The position numbers were made by a program, and so were the translations under genes. The notes under the pieces were generated by a model that had not been told where the DNA came from, did not search any database, and saw only the letters and a list, made by a program, of their open reading frames with translations. Below are positions 41,501-54,290 of a stretch of DNA of 64,000 nucleotides, in pieces. This stretch comes from Megaleporinus macrocephalus (taxonomy: Eukaryota; Chordata; Actinopteri; Characiformes; Anostomidae). Numbering within the stretch: the stretch's first letter is position 1; every line of letters begins with the position of its first letter. The stretch lies in contig CM038705.1 in NCBI GenBank assembly GCA_021613375.1, positions 6,829,104 to 6,893,103 on the forward strand. Direction: 5' to 3'.

Positions 41501-44500
41501 ACTACTGAGTATTCAGACATACTAGCCGCGCTCGCCTACTGATTTACTACTGAGTATTCTGACATACTAGCCGCGCTCGCCTGCTGATTTACTACTGAGT
41601 ATTCTGACATACTAGCCGCGCTCGCCTGCTGATTTACTACTGAGTATTCAGACATACTAGCCGCGCTCGCCTACTGATTTACTACTGAGTATTCAGACAT
41701 ACTAGCCGCACTCACCTACTGATTTACTACTGAGTATTCAGACATACTAGCCGCGGTCACCTACTGAATTCACCACTGAGTATTCAGACATACTAGCCGC
41801 GGTTGCCTACTGATTTCACTACTGAGTATTCAGACATACTAGCCACGCTCGCCTACTGATTTACTACTGAGTATTTAGACATACTAGCCGCGCTCGCCTA
41901 CTGATTTACTACTGAGTATTCAGACATACTAGCCGCTCTCGCCTACTGATTTACTACTGAGTATTCAGACATACTAGCCGCGCTCGCCTACTGATTTCAC
42001 TACTGAGTATTCTACATACTAGCCGCGCTCGTCTACTGATTTCACTACTGAGTATTCAGACATACTAGCCGCACTCGCCTACTGATTTACTACTGAGTAT
42101 TCAGACATACTAGCCGCGTTTGCCTACTGATTTACTACTGAGTATTCAGACATACTAGTCGCGCTCGCCTACTGATTTACTACTGAGTATTCAGACATAC
42201 TAGCCACGCTCACCTACTGATTTCACTACTGAGTATTCAGACATACTAGCCGCGTTTGCCTACTGATTTACTACTGAGTATTCAGACATACTAGTCGCGC
42301 TCACCTACTGATTTACTACTGAGTATTCTGACATACTAGCCACGCTCGCCTACTGATTTCACTACTGAGTATTCTGACATACTAGCCGCGCTCGCCTACT
42401 GATTTACTACTGAGTATTCAGACATACTAGCCGCGTTTGCCTACTGATTTCACTACTGAGTATTCAGACATACTAGCCGCACTCGCCTACTGATTTACTA
42501 CTGAGTATTCAGACATACTAGCCGCGTTTGCCTACTGATTTCACTACTGAGTATTCAGACATACTAGCCGCACTCGCCTGCTGATTTACTACTGAGTATT
42601 CAGACATACTAGCCGCGCTCGCCTACTGATTTACTACTGAGTATTCTGACATACTAGCCGCGCTCGCCTGCTGATTTACTACTGAGTATTCTGACATACT
42701 AGCCGCGCTCGCCTGCTGATTTACTACTGAGTATTCAGACATACTAGCCGCGCTCGCCTACTGATTTACTACTGAGTATTCAGACATACTAGCCGCGCTC
42801 ACCTACTGATTTACTACTGAGTATTCAGACATACTAGCCGCGGTCACCTACTGATTTCACTACTGAGTATTCAGACATACTAGCCTCGCTCGCCAACTGA
42901 TTTCACTACTGAGTATTCAGACATACTAGCCGCGCTCGCCTACTGATTTACTACTGAGTATTTAGACATACTAGCCGCGCTCGCCTACTGATTTACTACT
43001 GAGTATTCAGACATACTAGCCGCTCTCGCCTACTGATTTACTACTGAGTATTCAGACATACTAGCCGCGCTCGCCTACTGATTTCACTACTGAGTATTCT
43101 ACATACTAGCCGCGCTCGTCTACTGATTTCACTACTGAGTATTCAGACATACTAGCCGCACTCGCCTACTGATTTACTACTGAGTATTCAGACATACTAG
43201 CCGCGTTTGCCTACTGATTTACTACTGAGTATTCAGACATACTAGTCGCGCTCGCCTACTGATTTACTACTGAGTATTCAGACATACTAGCCACGCTCAC
43301 CTACTGATTTCACTACTGAGTATTCAGACATACTAGCCGCGTTTGCCTACTGATTTACTACTGAGTATTCAGACATACTAGTCGCGCTCACCTACTGATT
43401 TACTACTGAGTATTCTGACATACTAGCCACGCTCGCCTACTGATTTCACTACTGAGTATTCTGACATACTAGCCGCGCTCGCCTACTGATTTACTACTGA
43501 GTATTCAGACATACTAGCCGCGTTTGCCTACTGATTTCACTACTGAGTATTCAGACATACTAGCCGCACTCGCCTACTGATTTACTACTGAGTATTCAGA
43601 CATACTAGCCGCGTTTGCCTACTGATTTCACTACTGAGTATTCAGACATACTAGCCGCACTCGCCTACTGATTTACTACTGAGTATTCAGACATACTAGC
43701 CGCGTTTGCCTACTGATTTCACTACTGAGTATTCAGACATACTAGCCGCACTCGCCTACTGATTTACTACTGAGTATTCAGACATACTAGCCGCGCTCGC
43801 CTACTGATTTACTACTGAGTATTCAGACATACTAGCCGCGTTTGCCAACTGATTTACTACTGAGTATTCAGACATACTAGTCGCGCTCGCCTACTGATTT
43901 ACTACTGAGTATTCAGACATACTAGCCGCGCTCGCCTACTGATTTCAATACTGAGTATTCTACATACTAGCCGCGCTCGCCTACTGATTTCACTACTGAG
44001 TATTCAGACATACTAGCCGCGTTTGCCTACTGATTTACTACTGAGTATTTAGACATACTAGCCACGCTCGCCTACTGATTTCAATACTGAGTATTCTACA
44101 TACTAGCCGCGCTCGCCTACTGATTTCACTACTGAGTATTCAGACATACTAGCCACGTTTGCCTACTGATTTACTACTGAGTATTCAGACATACTAGCCG
44201 CGTTTGCCTACTGATTTACTACTGAGTATTCAGACACACTAGCCGCGCTCGCCTACTGATTTCACTACTGAGTATTCAGACATACTAGCCGCGTTTGCCT
44301 ACTGATTTACTACTGAGTATTCAGACACACTAGCCGCGCTCGCCTACTGATTTCACTACTGAGTATTCAGACATACTAGCCGCGTTTGCCTACTGATTTA
44401 CTACTGAGTATTCAGACATACTAGTCGCGCTCGCCTACTGATTTACTACTGAGTATTCAGACATACTAGCCGCGCTTGCCTACTGATTTCACTACTGAGT

Positions 44501-46281
44501 ATTAAGACATACTAGCCGCGCTCGCCTACTGATTTACTACTGAGTATTCAGACATACTAGCCGCGCTCGCCTACTGATTTCAATACTGAGTATTCTACAT
44601 ACTAGCCGCGCTCGCCTACTGATTTCACTACTGAGTATTCAGACATACTAGCCGCGTTTGCCTACTGATTTACTACTGAGTATTTAGACATACTAGCCAC
44701 GCTCGCCTACTGATTTCAATACTGAGTATTCTACATACTAGCCGCGCTCACCTACTGATTTCACTACTGAGTATTCAGACATACTAGCCGCGTTTGCCTA
44801 CTGATTTACTACTGAGTATTTAGACATACTAGCCACGCTCGCCTACTGATTTCAATACTGAGTATTCTACATATTAGCCGCGCTCGCCTACTGATTTCAA
44901 TACTGAGTATTCTACATACTAGCCGCGTTTGCCTACTGATTTCACTACTGAGTATTCAGACATACTAGCCGCGCTCGCCTACTGATTTCACTACTGAGTA
45001 TTCAGACATACTAGTCGCGTTTGCCTACTGATTTACTACTGAGTATTCTACATACTAGTCGCGCTCGCCTACTGATTTCAATACTGAGTATTCTACATAC
45101 TAGCCGCGTTTGCCTACTGATTTCACTACTGAGTATTCAGACACACTAGCCGCGCTCGCCTACTGATTTCACTACTGAGTATTCAGACATACTAGCCGCG
45201 TTTGCCTACTGATTTCACTACTGAGTATTCAGACATACTAGTCGCGCTCGCCTACTGATTTACTACTGAGTATTCTGACATACTAGCCACGCTCACCTAC
45301 CGATTTCACTACTGAGTATTCTGACATACTAGCTGCGCTCGCCTACTGATTTCACTACTGAGTATTCTGACATACTAGCCACGCTCGCCTACTGATTTCA
45401 CTACTGAGTATTCAGACATACTAATTCTGGCAAACTACCGTACTAACCACAGTAGCATACCTCCATCAATGGAGCCCATTTCAAGTATTACAAGTATATC
45501 ACTGAGAAGTACATGGAAAGTAAACAGACAGCGTCCTCACTCGTTCTAAGTTTAAAAGAAGTATACTAATGACACACTTGAATAAACTTCTTGTTTTGTA
45601 GGGGTTTCCAGTTGTAGATACAAACTACTTACCAGTCATATTGCTAATATTTGTGATTTTGTTTCTTTTTCAGTGCAACGAAGTTGTGGTCTGTTACAGA
45701 GGTGAGTGTCACTCATCCATTCAAGTGAAGCTTCTGGAAAAAGTGGCTTTGCACAGCGTAATGTACCTGTTTTGTGTTATTGTAGATGACGAAACATCCA
45801 AAGACAAACGCGTTTCAACTTCAAGTAGCACAGCATGTAAGTACAGCTCAGTCATACAGACAGTTATAACTACTGATACACAGCAGACATAGGGCCGTAG
45901 CGAACCGTGACCCTTAAGCCTCTTAGAGGGAAGATCTGATTGGTCAGTTTTACTGTCATTTGAAACTGGTATCTGAATTATAACTGCCTGGCCCCCTCTG
46001 TATATGAACAGCGGGACCACCGATCACCAACATTCTGCGGAGGCATCACAGTCCTTATAGGGGGGGACACAGACTCACAGGCTTCCACTTAACCCCTCAC
46101 GCTCCAACACAGATTGAATAGACACATTTGAATAATTTATTTATCTATATTTTTATAATTGTTTGATTTCTTAATTTATATTCCTTTCATATGTTTCTTG
46201 TGTGTTTATTGTGATTTATTGTGATGCTACTGGAATCTTAATTATTGATCCCTCCCAAAGGGATCAATAAAGATCTATCTG

Positions 46282-46329
<48 letters not shown>

Positions 46330-46967
46330 GCTAGCTAGCTATCTATCTATCTAGCTAGCTATGTTGATTGTCAAACTGTAAGTAGATATACATCTGTGTG
46401 TGTTAAGAATATTGTAGGCTCTCTGAGAGGGCGTAGAGGGCCATGACGTAGGGGACTTGACCCCACATTCTGAGGCAATCACAAATCACAGGACGAAAAC
46501 AGCCTTTCAAACTTATTGGTGGCTTTAGACTGACTGAACGGTGACCCAGCCAATCACAATCAGGCACTCCAAAAACTGATAGCTGATGGATGTACTGTCG
46601 TCTAACGTAATTGTCCAGTTAGCCTCTAGTTTTGGTCCTTCACTGTAGGTTTGTGCTAAAAAGTCTAGAAAGTTAACATCAACTTTTAACTTTTATTCTA
46701 TCAACTGCTATTACAGTTACACATATCAGTATCATCCCTAGTACTAAGTATTATTCTTTCTATAACTTAAATCTTAACTAATTCAATGATGCATTGATTG
46801 GTACATAATTAGTAGAATATTTGTGCTTTTCTGAAACACATTGTACGCATTACACTAAATTATAATAACTGTTTTGGTTGTTTTTGCATTCTTTATTAGC
46901 TCACTGTGGAAGCTTGCTGACCATGTGGTTCACTATGGTTGTGCTCGTGATGGTGATGGGTGGCTGA
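38530..46967 (+). CDS. Small cysteine-rich, probably GPI-anchored protein (3' five exons)
   Basis: I do not recognise the family. Exons 38,530-38,648, 38,743-38,880, 45,674-45,701, 45,786-45,836 and 46,900-46,967 have AG acceptors and GT donors, and all phases agree (1, 0, 0, 1, 1), giving 134 residues with no stop until TGA. The first part has CTVTVNVSC, a CLKDEDC pair and an NVS glycosylation sequon; the middle has FRCHKNLQCNEVVVCYR; then a Ser/Thr-rich stalk (STSSSTA) and a C-terminal hydrophobic tail (LLTMWFTMVVLVMVMGG) typical of a GPI signal or a membrane anchor. Eight cysteines precede the stalk. The second exon is 46 codons exactly, so it could be a cassette. An AATAAA follows at 47,097-47,102. 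The signal-peptide exon is missing from my reading. Ly6-like or other small surface domains are possible but unproven. Confidence 0.6.
38930..39684 (-). mobile_element. Family F element, left part of a split copy
   Basis: Reverse orientation relative to the complete copy (TACTAGTAGTACACTTGTG, AATACCTCTTGGAACCAAAT). It breaks off at about 39,684 after GACCAAATATACATTTTCTA; the rest of the element resumes at 45,476. Confidence 0.7.
39685..40785. mobile_element. Inserted sequence, left flank of the minisatellite
   Basis: It begins with a pyrimidine and T run and includes TAGGGCTGCAGCTATCGATT at about 39,890, a hAT-like terminus common in fish. Near 40,490-40,570 are CAGTAGGTACTGGATTAGAG and GGTAGACTAGTAGATAATAT, which resemble the minisatellite unit and may be its source. 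No coding frame. Confidence 0.4.
40786..45421. repeat. 45/46-bp minisatellite, about 100 copies, with 1,087-bp block duplication
   Basis: The unit core is ACTGAGTATTCAGACATACT followed by AGCCGCGCTCGCCTACTGATTT and (C)ACT; units with TTTCACT are 46 bp, those with TTTACT are 45 bp. A higher-order repeat is visible: rare variants such as AGCCGCTCTC (41,931 and 43,018) and the CTCGTCTACTG variant recur exactly 1,087 bp apart, so about 41,461-42,547 was duplicated as 42,548-43,634. The array lies in the 6.8-kb intron of the small gene. Confidence 0.97.
45476..45604 (-). mobile_element. Family F element, right part of the split copy
   Basis: It resumes with AAGTATATCACTGAGAAGTA and ends TTGTTTTGTAGGGG, the expected terminus. 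With 38,930-39,684 it makes one element interrupted by about 5.8 kb; about 40 bp at the junction are lost or changed. Confidence 0.7.
46240..46360 (+). repeat. LINE 3' tail with (ATCT)n
   Basis: ATTGATCCCTCCCAAAGGGATCAATAAAG is followed by about 20 ATCT copies with GCTA interruptions; this hairpin-plus-tetranucleotide tail is typical of fish L2-like retroelement ends. It lies in the last intron of the small gene. Confidence 0.6.
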
Positions 46968-47096
46968 CTGGGCCACACAACTGATTAAAGTGTGAGTATA
47001 TTGTTTTTGTTGGGGGGTCACGATTACAGTGGGAATTAAAATTGTTGCTATAATTTGCTGATTGTTTCATTTGATTTATTTAGTCATAATATATCA

Positions 47097-47102
47097 AATA
47101 AA
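47097..47102 (+). terminator. Candidate polyadenylation signal of the small gene
   Basis: AATAAA 130 bp beyond the stop codon at 46,967. It is the first such hexamer downstream on this strand that I noticed. Confidence 0.45.
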
Positions 47103-49383
47103 TCAGCATTGCAAAAAAAGAGTAATGCATTAACTCATGGCTCCATAGCTATAATCACATGATTACATTAGTTAATATATTTAAATGGGCCTGTCTTGTA
47201 AAATCTGACTTTTAAAATCTGTGATGAACAAAACCTCACAGGTCAGTTTAGCACGATGTGTCCTTGTCAATGAGCCCTGGACTGCATTGTTGGGGGAACC
47301 GGAGATACGGCCTCCTGGAATTTTGCGTATTTGTATCCGCACCCTAGGCGGCCTTACTGAGATGCTAGCCCCAGAGAAAGTTGAGTACCATGACTTACAC
47401 ATAATAGAAGTAAATATACCTTCAGCAGGATTGATTAGAGGGCGTTATGCCCCCTCTCCAACAGGGGGACACTAATGTTCAGTGTCTGATCTTTGAAGAA
47501 CTGTAGATCAGTCAGAACCTCCACAGTTCAATAGAGCATGATCTGCTCTTTCCAAAGACGCCAGGGTCCGCATTGCTAGCATTCAGTAAACTGTGAAACC
47601 CATAATCCCCCCAGACTTCTCACCTGTTATCTTCTCCCTAACCCTAATTTACATACACAGTCGAGTCACAGTATTATTATTATTATTATTATTGTTATTA
47701 TTATTATTATTATTATGACCACTTCCTACATTTGAGGTGGCAGTGTTATGATCTGAGTAAGTGGCATTCTCTGGACCCACTGGTCCATGTGGAGGACACT
47801 CTCAACCGATTTGGGTAGACATCCATCCTTGCAGATCTTGTATACTATACATGCTGATTGTCTTCTCTGAGGCATATGGGATCTTCCAGCAAGACAATGA
47901 GACATGTTACATGGCTAGGACTGTCCCATGTAGGTTGGAAGCCAGCAGTTAAATCCTCAGTTTTGCAATTTGCAATAGCTGCAGTCTTATTTTGGACTCT
48001 TAGTCCAACTTAGGGGACGTTTTCTGGCGGTCAGTGACGTCCATGCATACCTTCTATAAAGAAACTTAAGTCTTACTCTTTTCTTTTTGATTCTTCTTTT
48101 TTTTACAGGCACTTGAAAGCTGGGACGGCTTTACCCCCACTTCTTTTCCCACTTGTGACACACACGCATATATTTGCCACATTAATGTTAGCTGTCCTCT
48201 AGCTCGCATGTTCCCAGGCCATTTGCTTCAGTACTACAGTTTAGGATATTCCAAGACCAGGATTGGGAACCACTGGTCTAGGTCTTCATAAGGGGTCTGT
48301 GGCTATTAGCAATGATACTGACATAAGCAAAAAATATATATATAATTATATAATTATAATATAATATAAACAGATATAAACAGATAGATTAAGTAGAAAA
48401 AAATCGAAATAAATTATATAAAAATAGACATCTATATAAACTAATATAAGGATATAAGTAAAAATATATTTACTAAATATTCGAAATAAATAAAATAAAA
48501 ACTATGAATATATAATATTTTATACCGCTATATTTTAAGTGGGCTTTATGTCGTCACATCGGCTGTTTTGTGTAAAAATGGCAGACGCTTTCAGCCAGTC
48601 CCACAGAATTCCCAAAATTTCTCCACAATTCCATTGACTTACACTAAAAATAATAATTTGGCCTCTACTGTAAAGTTACTATTTTGGAGGTATATGTTTT
48701 TCTTTGGACAGCGATGATATAATAGAATAAATAATAAAAGTAGACTATAATTAAATAGACTGTATAATATAATAGACTGTTACCATAATAGAAACTCAAC
48801 TTTATGCTTAACATGATGCTGCCTAGTGGGACTGGATGTGAGAATTATGGGAAATGTGAAATAGTCTATTAATAGGTTCTTCTTCTTCTTCTTCTTCTTA
48901 TTATTATTATTATAACACAATATTTGGATCAGGATAGTCGTTTTATTAATAATAGTAGCTCTTTGCCCCAAAGCATTAATTTTATTGAAAGCTATTTTTT
49001 AAAATATTACTATTTTTATCTGACAAGTTTTAAACGTGATTCATTCAACAAAACAACACGAACCAGGTCAGTACAATCGGTGTCACAACACTAAGTCCAA
49101 ATAACCAAAGTATTTGTAGTTATTAAGCTGTGGAAGCTTAAGAAAGAAGAAATCATGAATCAGCAAACAAAGCTCACCAAGCAGCCACGTGCTCACACAT
49201 TAATCATTCCTTCAATACATTGTTTTTTTTCATTTAATACTGTTATGCTGCTTATGCTATTACATTGTCATACTGTAGAAACATGTATATAACTGTAACT
49301 CATACAAAAGCTCTATACTATATATCCTCATAAGAAGCCATTGCTGTATTTGAATGATAACTTTATAAGACAAGATATACATA
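47103..49383. other. Intergenic sequence
   Basis: No gene was recognised. It holds a (TTA)n tract at about 47,672-47,717, a copy of the dispersed TTTTTCTTTGGACAGC family at about 48,540-48,715 and a (TTC)n/(TTA)n tract near 48,880-48,914. The 84-codon frame at 47,221 shows no homology I know. Confidence 0.4.
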
Positions 49384-49690
49384 TCCATCCATCCAGCCAT
49401 CCATCCAGCCATCCATTATCTTCCACTTTATCCCACTAGTCGGGGTCACTGGAGCCAATCCCAGTGTCTTCGGGTGAAGGTGGGGTACACAATGGACAGG
49501 TTGCCAGTTCATTGCATGCCCAACACTCACACACACTCACAACCTAACATACATGTGTTTGGACTGTGGGAGGAAACCGGAGAACCCGGAGGAACCCACT
49601 CAAGCACGGAGAGAACATACACACTCCACACAGAACCACCTGGACCGGGAATCCAACCTGGATCGTCTTGCTGTGAGGCGACAGTGCTAA
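49384..49690 (-). mobile_element. L2-like LINE 3' fragment
   Basis: It contains GGACTGTGGGAGGAAACCGG and AGAACCCGGAGGAACCCACTC, the familiar fish LINE-derived repeat, and begins with a (CCAT)n tail at about 49,384-49,415, which places its 3' end on the minus strand. Confidence 0.65.
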
Positions 49691-49693
49691 CAG

Positions 49694-50406
49694 TAGGGCT
49701 GGGCGATATTGGAAAAAAATCTTATCACAATCATTTTTTTCATATTAGTCGATATCGATATATATCACGATATAAATCAAATCACTATAGCTTTTTTACT
49801 TTTATGGAGAAGTGAAGATATCAAAATGTAAAGATTTTGTTGAATTGTTTTTTATCCTCTGATTTATTGTTTATCAGAAAATAGATGAATGTACTATAGA
49901 ACATTACCCAACTGTATTTCAGCTCTGCACAGATTATCACAACAGTAGAACTCCCACATCCCATAGAGCTTCATCAACACAGCAGCAGGACAGCACCTGT
50001 TTACCTGTTTATCTTATCTTATAGATTATTTATAGATTATTAACACGTGTATCATGTTTCTTTCAGTAATAGTTTAACGTTTTCTGTTATTTTCTCTTAT
50101 ATTTTATTCTCTCTGCTCGACTGTGACGCCTGCAGTAACAAGATTACTAGAACGTGGGTTAAGCTGCTGCTACGTCTACACTCTGCACTGTGTGCTTCAA
50201 CCAAACATTGAATGGCTGGAACTCTAGTTTAGCCACCTGATTGGTTTGGAGAGGTGCTATTCTCATTCTCATTGGCTATTCGTGTTGTCTCTCCAAACAT
50301 GGACGGAACTCAATTCTATTGACTTTCTATCAACTACGAATTATAGTTCTATCGAGGAAACGCTATTTCATGATAATTATCGTTATCGTTTTATCGCCCA
50401 GCCCTA
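49694..50406 (+). mobile_element. hAT-like non-autonomous element, family D, complete (about 713 bp)
   Basis: It starts TAGGGCTGGGCGATATTGG and ends TTATCGCCCAGCCCTA, near-perfect terminal inverted repeats. Flanking octamers GCTAACAG and GTTGACAG match at 6 of 8, consistent with an old hAT target duplication. No coding frame. Confidence 0.75.
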
Positions 50407-50737
50407 GTTGACAGATAGAAACATCATTAACTTTATATATGTAAATGTAACCAGATCTAATTTCACAGTTTGCATTATACCTAAACATGAACGATCTCTG
50501 TTTCAGATGTTCCTTGTAGCTCGGCCTTATATTTGCTTCTCTCTATAACACTTCTCTCTCTTAAAGCATTAATACTTTCATAAGGCTTGTAATAAATGAG
50601 CAATGAAAATATGAGCGTCCTGGTTTCGCCTTATTTAATAACCAGTCAACATCTGGAATGAAATTTAGTGTTGGTTCTGTGAATGAGATTTATTAAATGT
50701 ATTAAATGTACATAGTTTGACTCACTTGAAACATACG

Positions 50738-51015
50738 CCGATCAGCCAGATCATTAAATCCACCACCTTGTATCTACACACACTGTACACTGTATCAGCT
50801 CCACTGACCATATAGGAGCTACACTTATAGACTGTAGTTCATCTGATTCTCTGTATGTACACTGTTTAATCTGTTCTTCAATGGTCAGGACCACCATGAA
50901 GCAGGTATATTTGGGTGGTGGATCATTCTCAGCACTGCAGTGACACTGATGTGGTGCTGGTGTGAGTGGATTAGACGCAGCAGTGCTACTGGAGTGTTCA
51001 AACACTGTGTCCACT
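50738..51015 (-). repeat. Dispersed repeat related to window start
   Basis: It starts CGCCGATCAGCCAGATCATT and includes CTGCAGTGACACTGATGTGG and GCTACTGGAGTGTTCAAACA, shared with bases 45-120. The 86-codon minus-strand frame through it is not gene-like. Confidence 0.55.
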
Positions 51016-52270
51016 CACTATTAATGTTATGGTGATGCTCGTCAGTTGGAGATATATGGCATCTGTTAATGCTTTTCTGTAAAGCTGCTTTGGGACACCA
51101 ATGTTAATTGGTTGATTGATGGTTTAGCAGCTTTGGGCAAAAAGATAATACCATGACCTTTTCCAGTGTCAGGGAAATGTGTGTAGACCACGTTATTTAT
51201 TTATTTTGTTAATTATTTATATTTGTAGTAAATGTATTTGTAACACAGGGGTGTTTGCAGGCTCTTATATTACCATCACCGTTACATACTGCTGGATAAT
51301 TTTCTATTTAGTTATATTGTTATGTAGTTTTCAGTTTCTCTTGTCATGTCGTAGGTGAGACGGTTCTCGGAGACACCCCCCCTGCGAGACCTTGTGTTCC
51401 TCTTCTTTGCATACGTTTCTTTTCGCCATGGTGCTCTCTTTTGATGTAACAACCACAATTAGAGACAAAAGACAGCAATATAAACACTCAGTAGACTTGT
51501 GTAGGTGCACTGGTGGGTTTGATAGTAAATGAAATGTCCATATTTGTATTGTGGGGTCTGTCTCAAACCCTAGTGAGTGTCTAAGTAGGCTGTCTAGGTA
51601 GGCAGCTGTTTAAGTAGCAGCGTTCTCTCCTCATCTCTCCTCATAAAACAGATTACTGAGACGCTCTAGTTAGAGAGAGACTGCGTCACAGCTTGTTCCC
51701 GCCACTGCAGCATGCCACATATGGTTTAGCTGGTTGCTAAGGTACCGGCCGGCATCCTAATGCTAATGGCTTGAGTATAAAACTGCTAAATGGTGAAGGA
51801 CTCGTTACAGAGTTGATAATAAAACACTGTTTTGTGTGATTATATGACCAGAAACACATTAAAACTCCAGAGAGAATCAAAATAACTCACATTTTAAAAC
51901 CACTTCACTGCTCGTAGATTAGCCTGTGTTGCATCATGGGATTGTTTTAGTGGCTGAGGAAGCGTTAGATGCTTCCTTAAAATCAGGTCTAAATAAGGTT
52001 CCTCAGTAGACAGTATGTTTAAGGTATGTAAGTATTGGGACAGTCTACATGTCAGGAGCGCATACTATGATGTAAAATGCTGCCTATGTAGGAGCTCACT
52101 AGGTTTTGAGACACACCCGTGGTGACCTCTGGTTCCCATCACCACCACCACTGGAAATAATTTGAGTCTCTACAATCAAAGCACTCTGAATGACTCTGTT
52201 CGTATCTCAACACACTGGATTATTTTGAAAGTTTTGAAATAAGGATGGAATTCCCCTTTACACTTGCGCT
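51016..52270. other. Intergenic sequence without clear features
   Basis: No exon, RNA gene or recognisable repeat beyond short fragments. Confidence 0.35.
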
Positions 52271-52274
52271 AGCC

Positions 52275-52680
52275 AGAGTCGGTCGGTAGGGTTCAAGGGT
52301 TTGGTAGATAAACAGAGCCCTCTAGTGTTTGGAGTTTAACACTGTGCATGCAGTAGCATGATCTGTTAATCAACACTCTCCACAGTTGCTCCTCTATAGA
52401 AAAGAAATGAGTATCAGAATTTTGACACCATGCCTTAAAAACTGGACTCTTCTGGAGAGTTGCCAAGTGCGAGTGTGACAGGGAGATCCACCGTTCTTTA
52501 AAATGATTCAGTGTGTTGAGATGTAAACAGAGACATTCAGAGTGGATTGGTTTAAAATTGTTGATTGTAGAGCCTCAGATTTCTTTACACTGGTGGTGGT
52601 GATGGGAACTAGGGGTCTCCATGTCTATATACACAAATATAAACATTTAATTTACTATCTGATCCAACAGTGAAGCTATA
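52275..52680. repeat. Local duplication a, copy 1
   Basis: It shares GAGTATCAGAATTTTGACAC, CATGCCTTAAAAACTGGACT and CTCTCCACAGTTGCTCCT with 53,975-54,290. Confidence 0.7.
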
Positions 52681-52731
52681 TTTTATATGAAATTAAAATG
52701 GGTGGACTTCCTCTTTGCACTCGCACTATAT

Positions 52732-53450
52732 AAGTATACTTTATGTAGTTACTATACTAATGTCATTGTACTAGTAGTACTCTTGTACATGTACTATTTT
52801 AATACCTCTTGGGACTAAATTGGCCCACTTTCTAGTTTATAAAAGTATACTTTTAAGTACACTTTAATTGGAAGAGTAGTAAACCAAGTATACAACTAGT
52901 TTACATCTTCTGTACTACAACTACACTAAAAGTAATCTTAAGGATTTACTGTTAGTTTACTTGCTTGTAAGTTTTCTTTAAGTGAACTTAAAATAATACT
53001 TATAATTTACTGCTTATATTATTGTTGTACTTTAAAGTATATGACTAGGGTTTAAGTTTTTTTTCTTCTTAAAATAGAATTTTAACAATGTTTACTTACT
53101 CACCAGTGGACAAACATAAATAAACAAGACACTCAGATTAAGAAACATATTTGTATCTTTATAAATCTTTATAAATCAAATTTTAAATCAATATTCTACT
53201 GGATATGTTTTTGTGTAGAACAAGAGTATTTAATTCTACTATCTCAATCAAAAGATTAAGTACAAGTAAAGACCAAATATACTTAGACTGTTCTATACTT
53301 GTCAGTATAACCCCAGCATACTTAAGTATAACTGTGTTTAGTATATCACTGAGAAGTACATAAAAAGTAAACTGAAAGCATACTCACTTCCTTTTAGTTT
53401 AAAAGAAGTAAACTAATGGTACACTTGAATAAACTTATTTTTTGTGAGGG
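52732..53450 (-). mobile_element. Family F element, near-complete reverse copy
   Basis: It runs from AAGTATACTTTATGTAGT to TATTTTTTGTGAGGG in reverse orientation; the left terminus is truncated by about 20 bp. It is very similar to the 36,195-36,933 copy. Confidence 0.75.
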
Positions 53451-53514
53451 ATTTCTTAAGCCATATAGTTTCAGTTTTATTTTGGAGTGAGCAGTGTATG
53501 TCTGTCAACTTGTA

Positions 53515-53960
53515 AAGGAGCTAACGCTATCAGAACATACGCTAGCAGCCACAGAAAGAGTGTTTTTGGTCATGTTTTCACATTTGACAGAGAAAATGAA
53601 GTTTTTTTGATTCTACACATGATTCTGTGTAATTGTAGATAGCTGTGTGAGTGAGTGTACAGTATATTGATTCATATTGTCCAATAAGACACGTTAAAAG
53701 GCAAGGTATTAGCTCAACTAGATCCTTTAAAGTGGAACAGACTTACTAGAAAACTACAACTTAAGTCTTAAAAGAGGTGAGTAGTAACTAGTTACGTTAA
53801 TATAAATGGATTTGTACCCTGCTGAGTATTTACTAATAGTACATTTTACTTCCACTCAAGTATATTAGTGAGTTAAGGAATATACTAGCCTTTCATATAT
53901 AGTTACAAATTCATTTTTTGTATTTATTTTTATTCAGTTTTTTTGTTGTCAGCATCTGTT
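53515..53960. repeat. Local duplication b, copy 1
   Basis: It shares GCTAGCAGCCACAGAAAGAG, GTGTGAGTGAGTGTACAGTATAT and ACTGAAGTCTTAAAA-like phrases with 56,548-57,010, same orientation. Confidence 0.7.
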
Positions 53961-53974
53961 CTGACTTTTTTCAG

Positions 53975-54290
53975 TAGAAAAACAGAGCCACCTAGTGGTT
54001 GGAGTTTGAAACAGAACCTGCAGTAGGATGATCTCCTATTAGATCAACACTCTCCACAGTTGCTCCTGTATAGAAAAGAAATGAGTATCAGAATTTTGAC
54101 ACCATGCCTTAAAAACTGGACTTATTTGAAGAGTTGGCAAGTGTGAGTTTAAGGGGGAATTCCAACATTTTTTAAAAATTGGTTTGGTTTGGAATGGTTG
54201 GTCTACATACACAAATATAGTCATTTTATTTACTATTAAATCCACCAGTGAAGCTACACGTGTCTTCTAATTTTATATGGAATGATGAAG
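53975..54290. repeat. Local duplication a, copy 2
   Basis: Second copy of the 52,275-52,680 segment in the same orientation, about 1.7 kb away. Confidence 0.7.

Noticed and set aside
40786..45421. CRISPR-like regular array
   Set aside because: Units are continuous tandem repeats without unique spacers, in a vertebrate intron.
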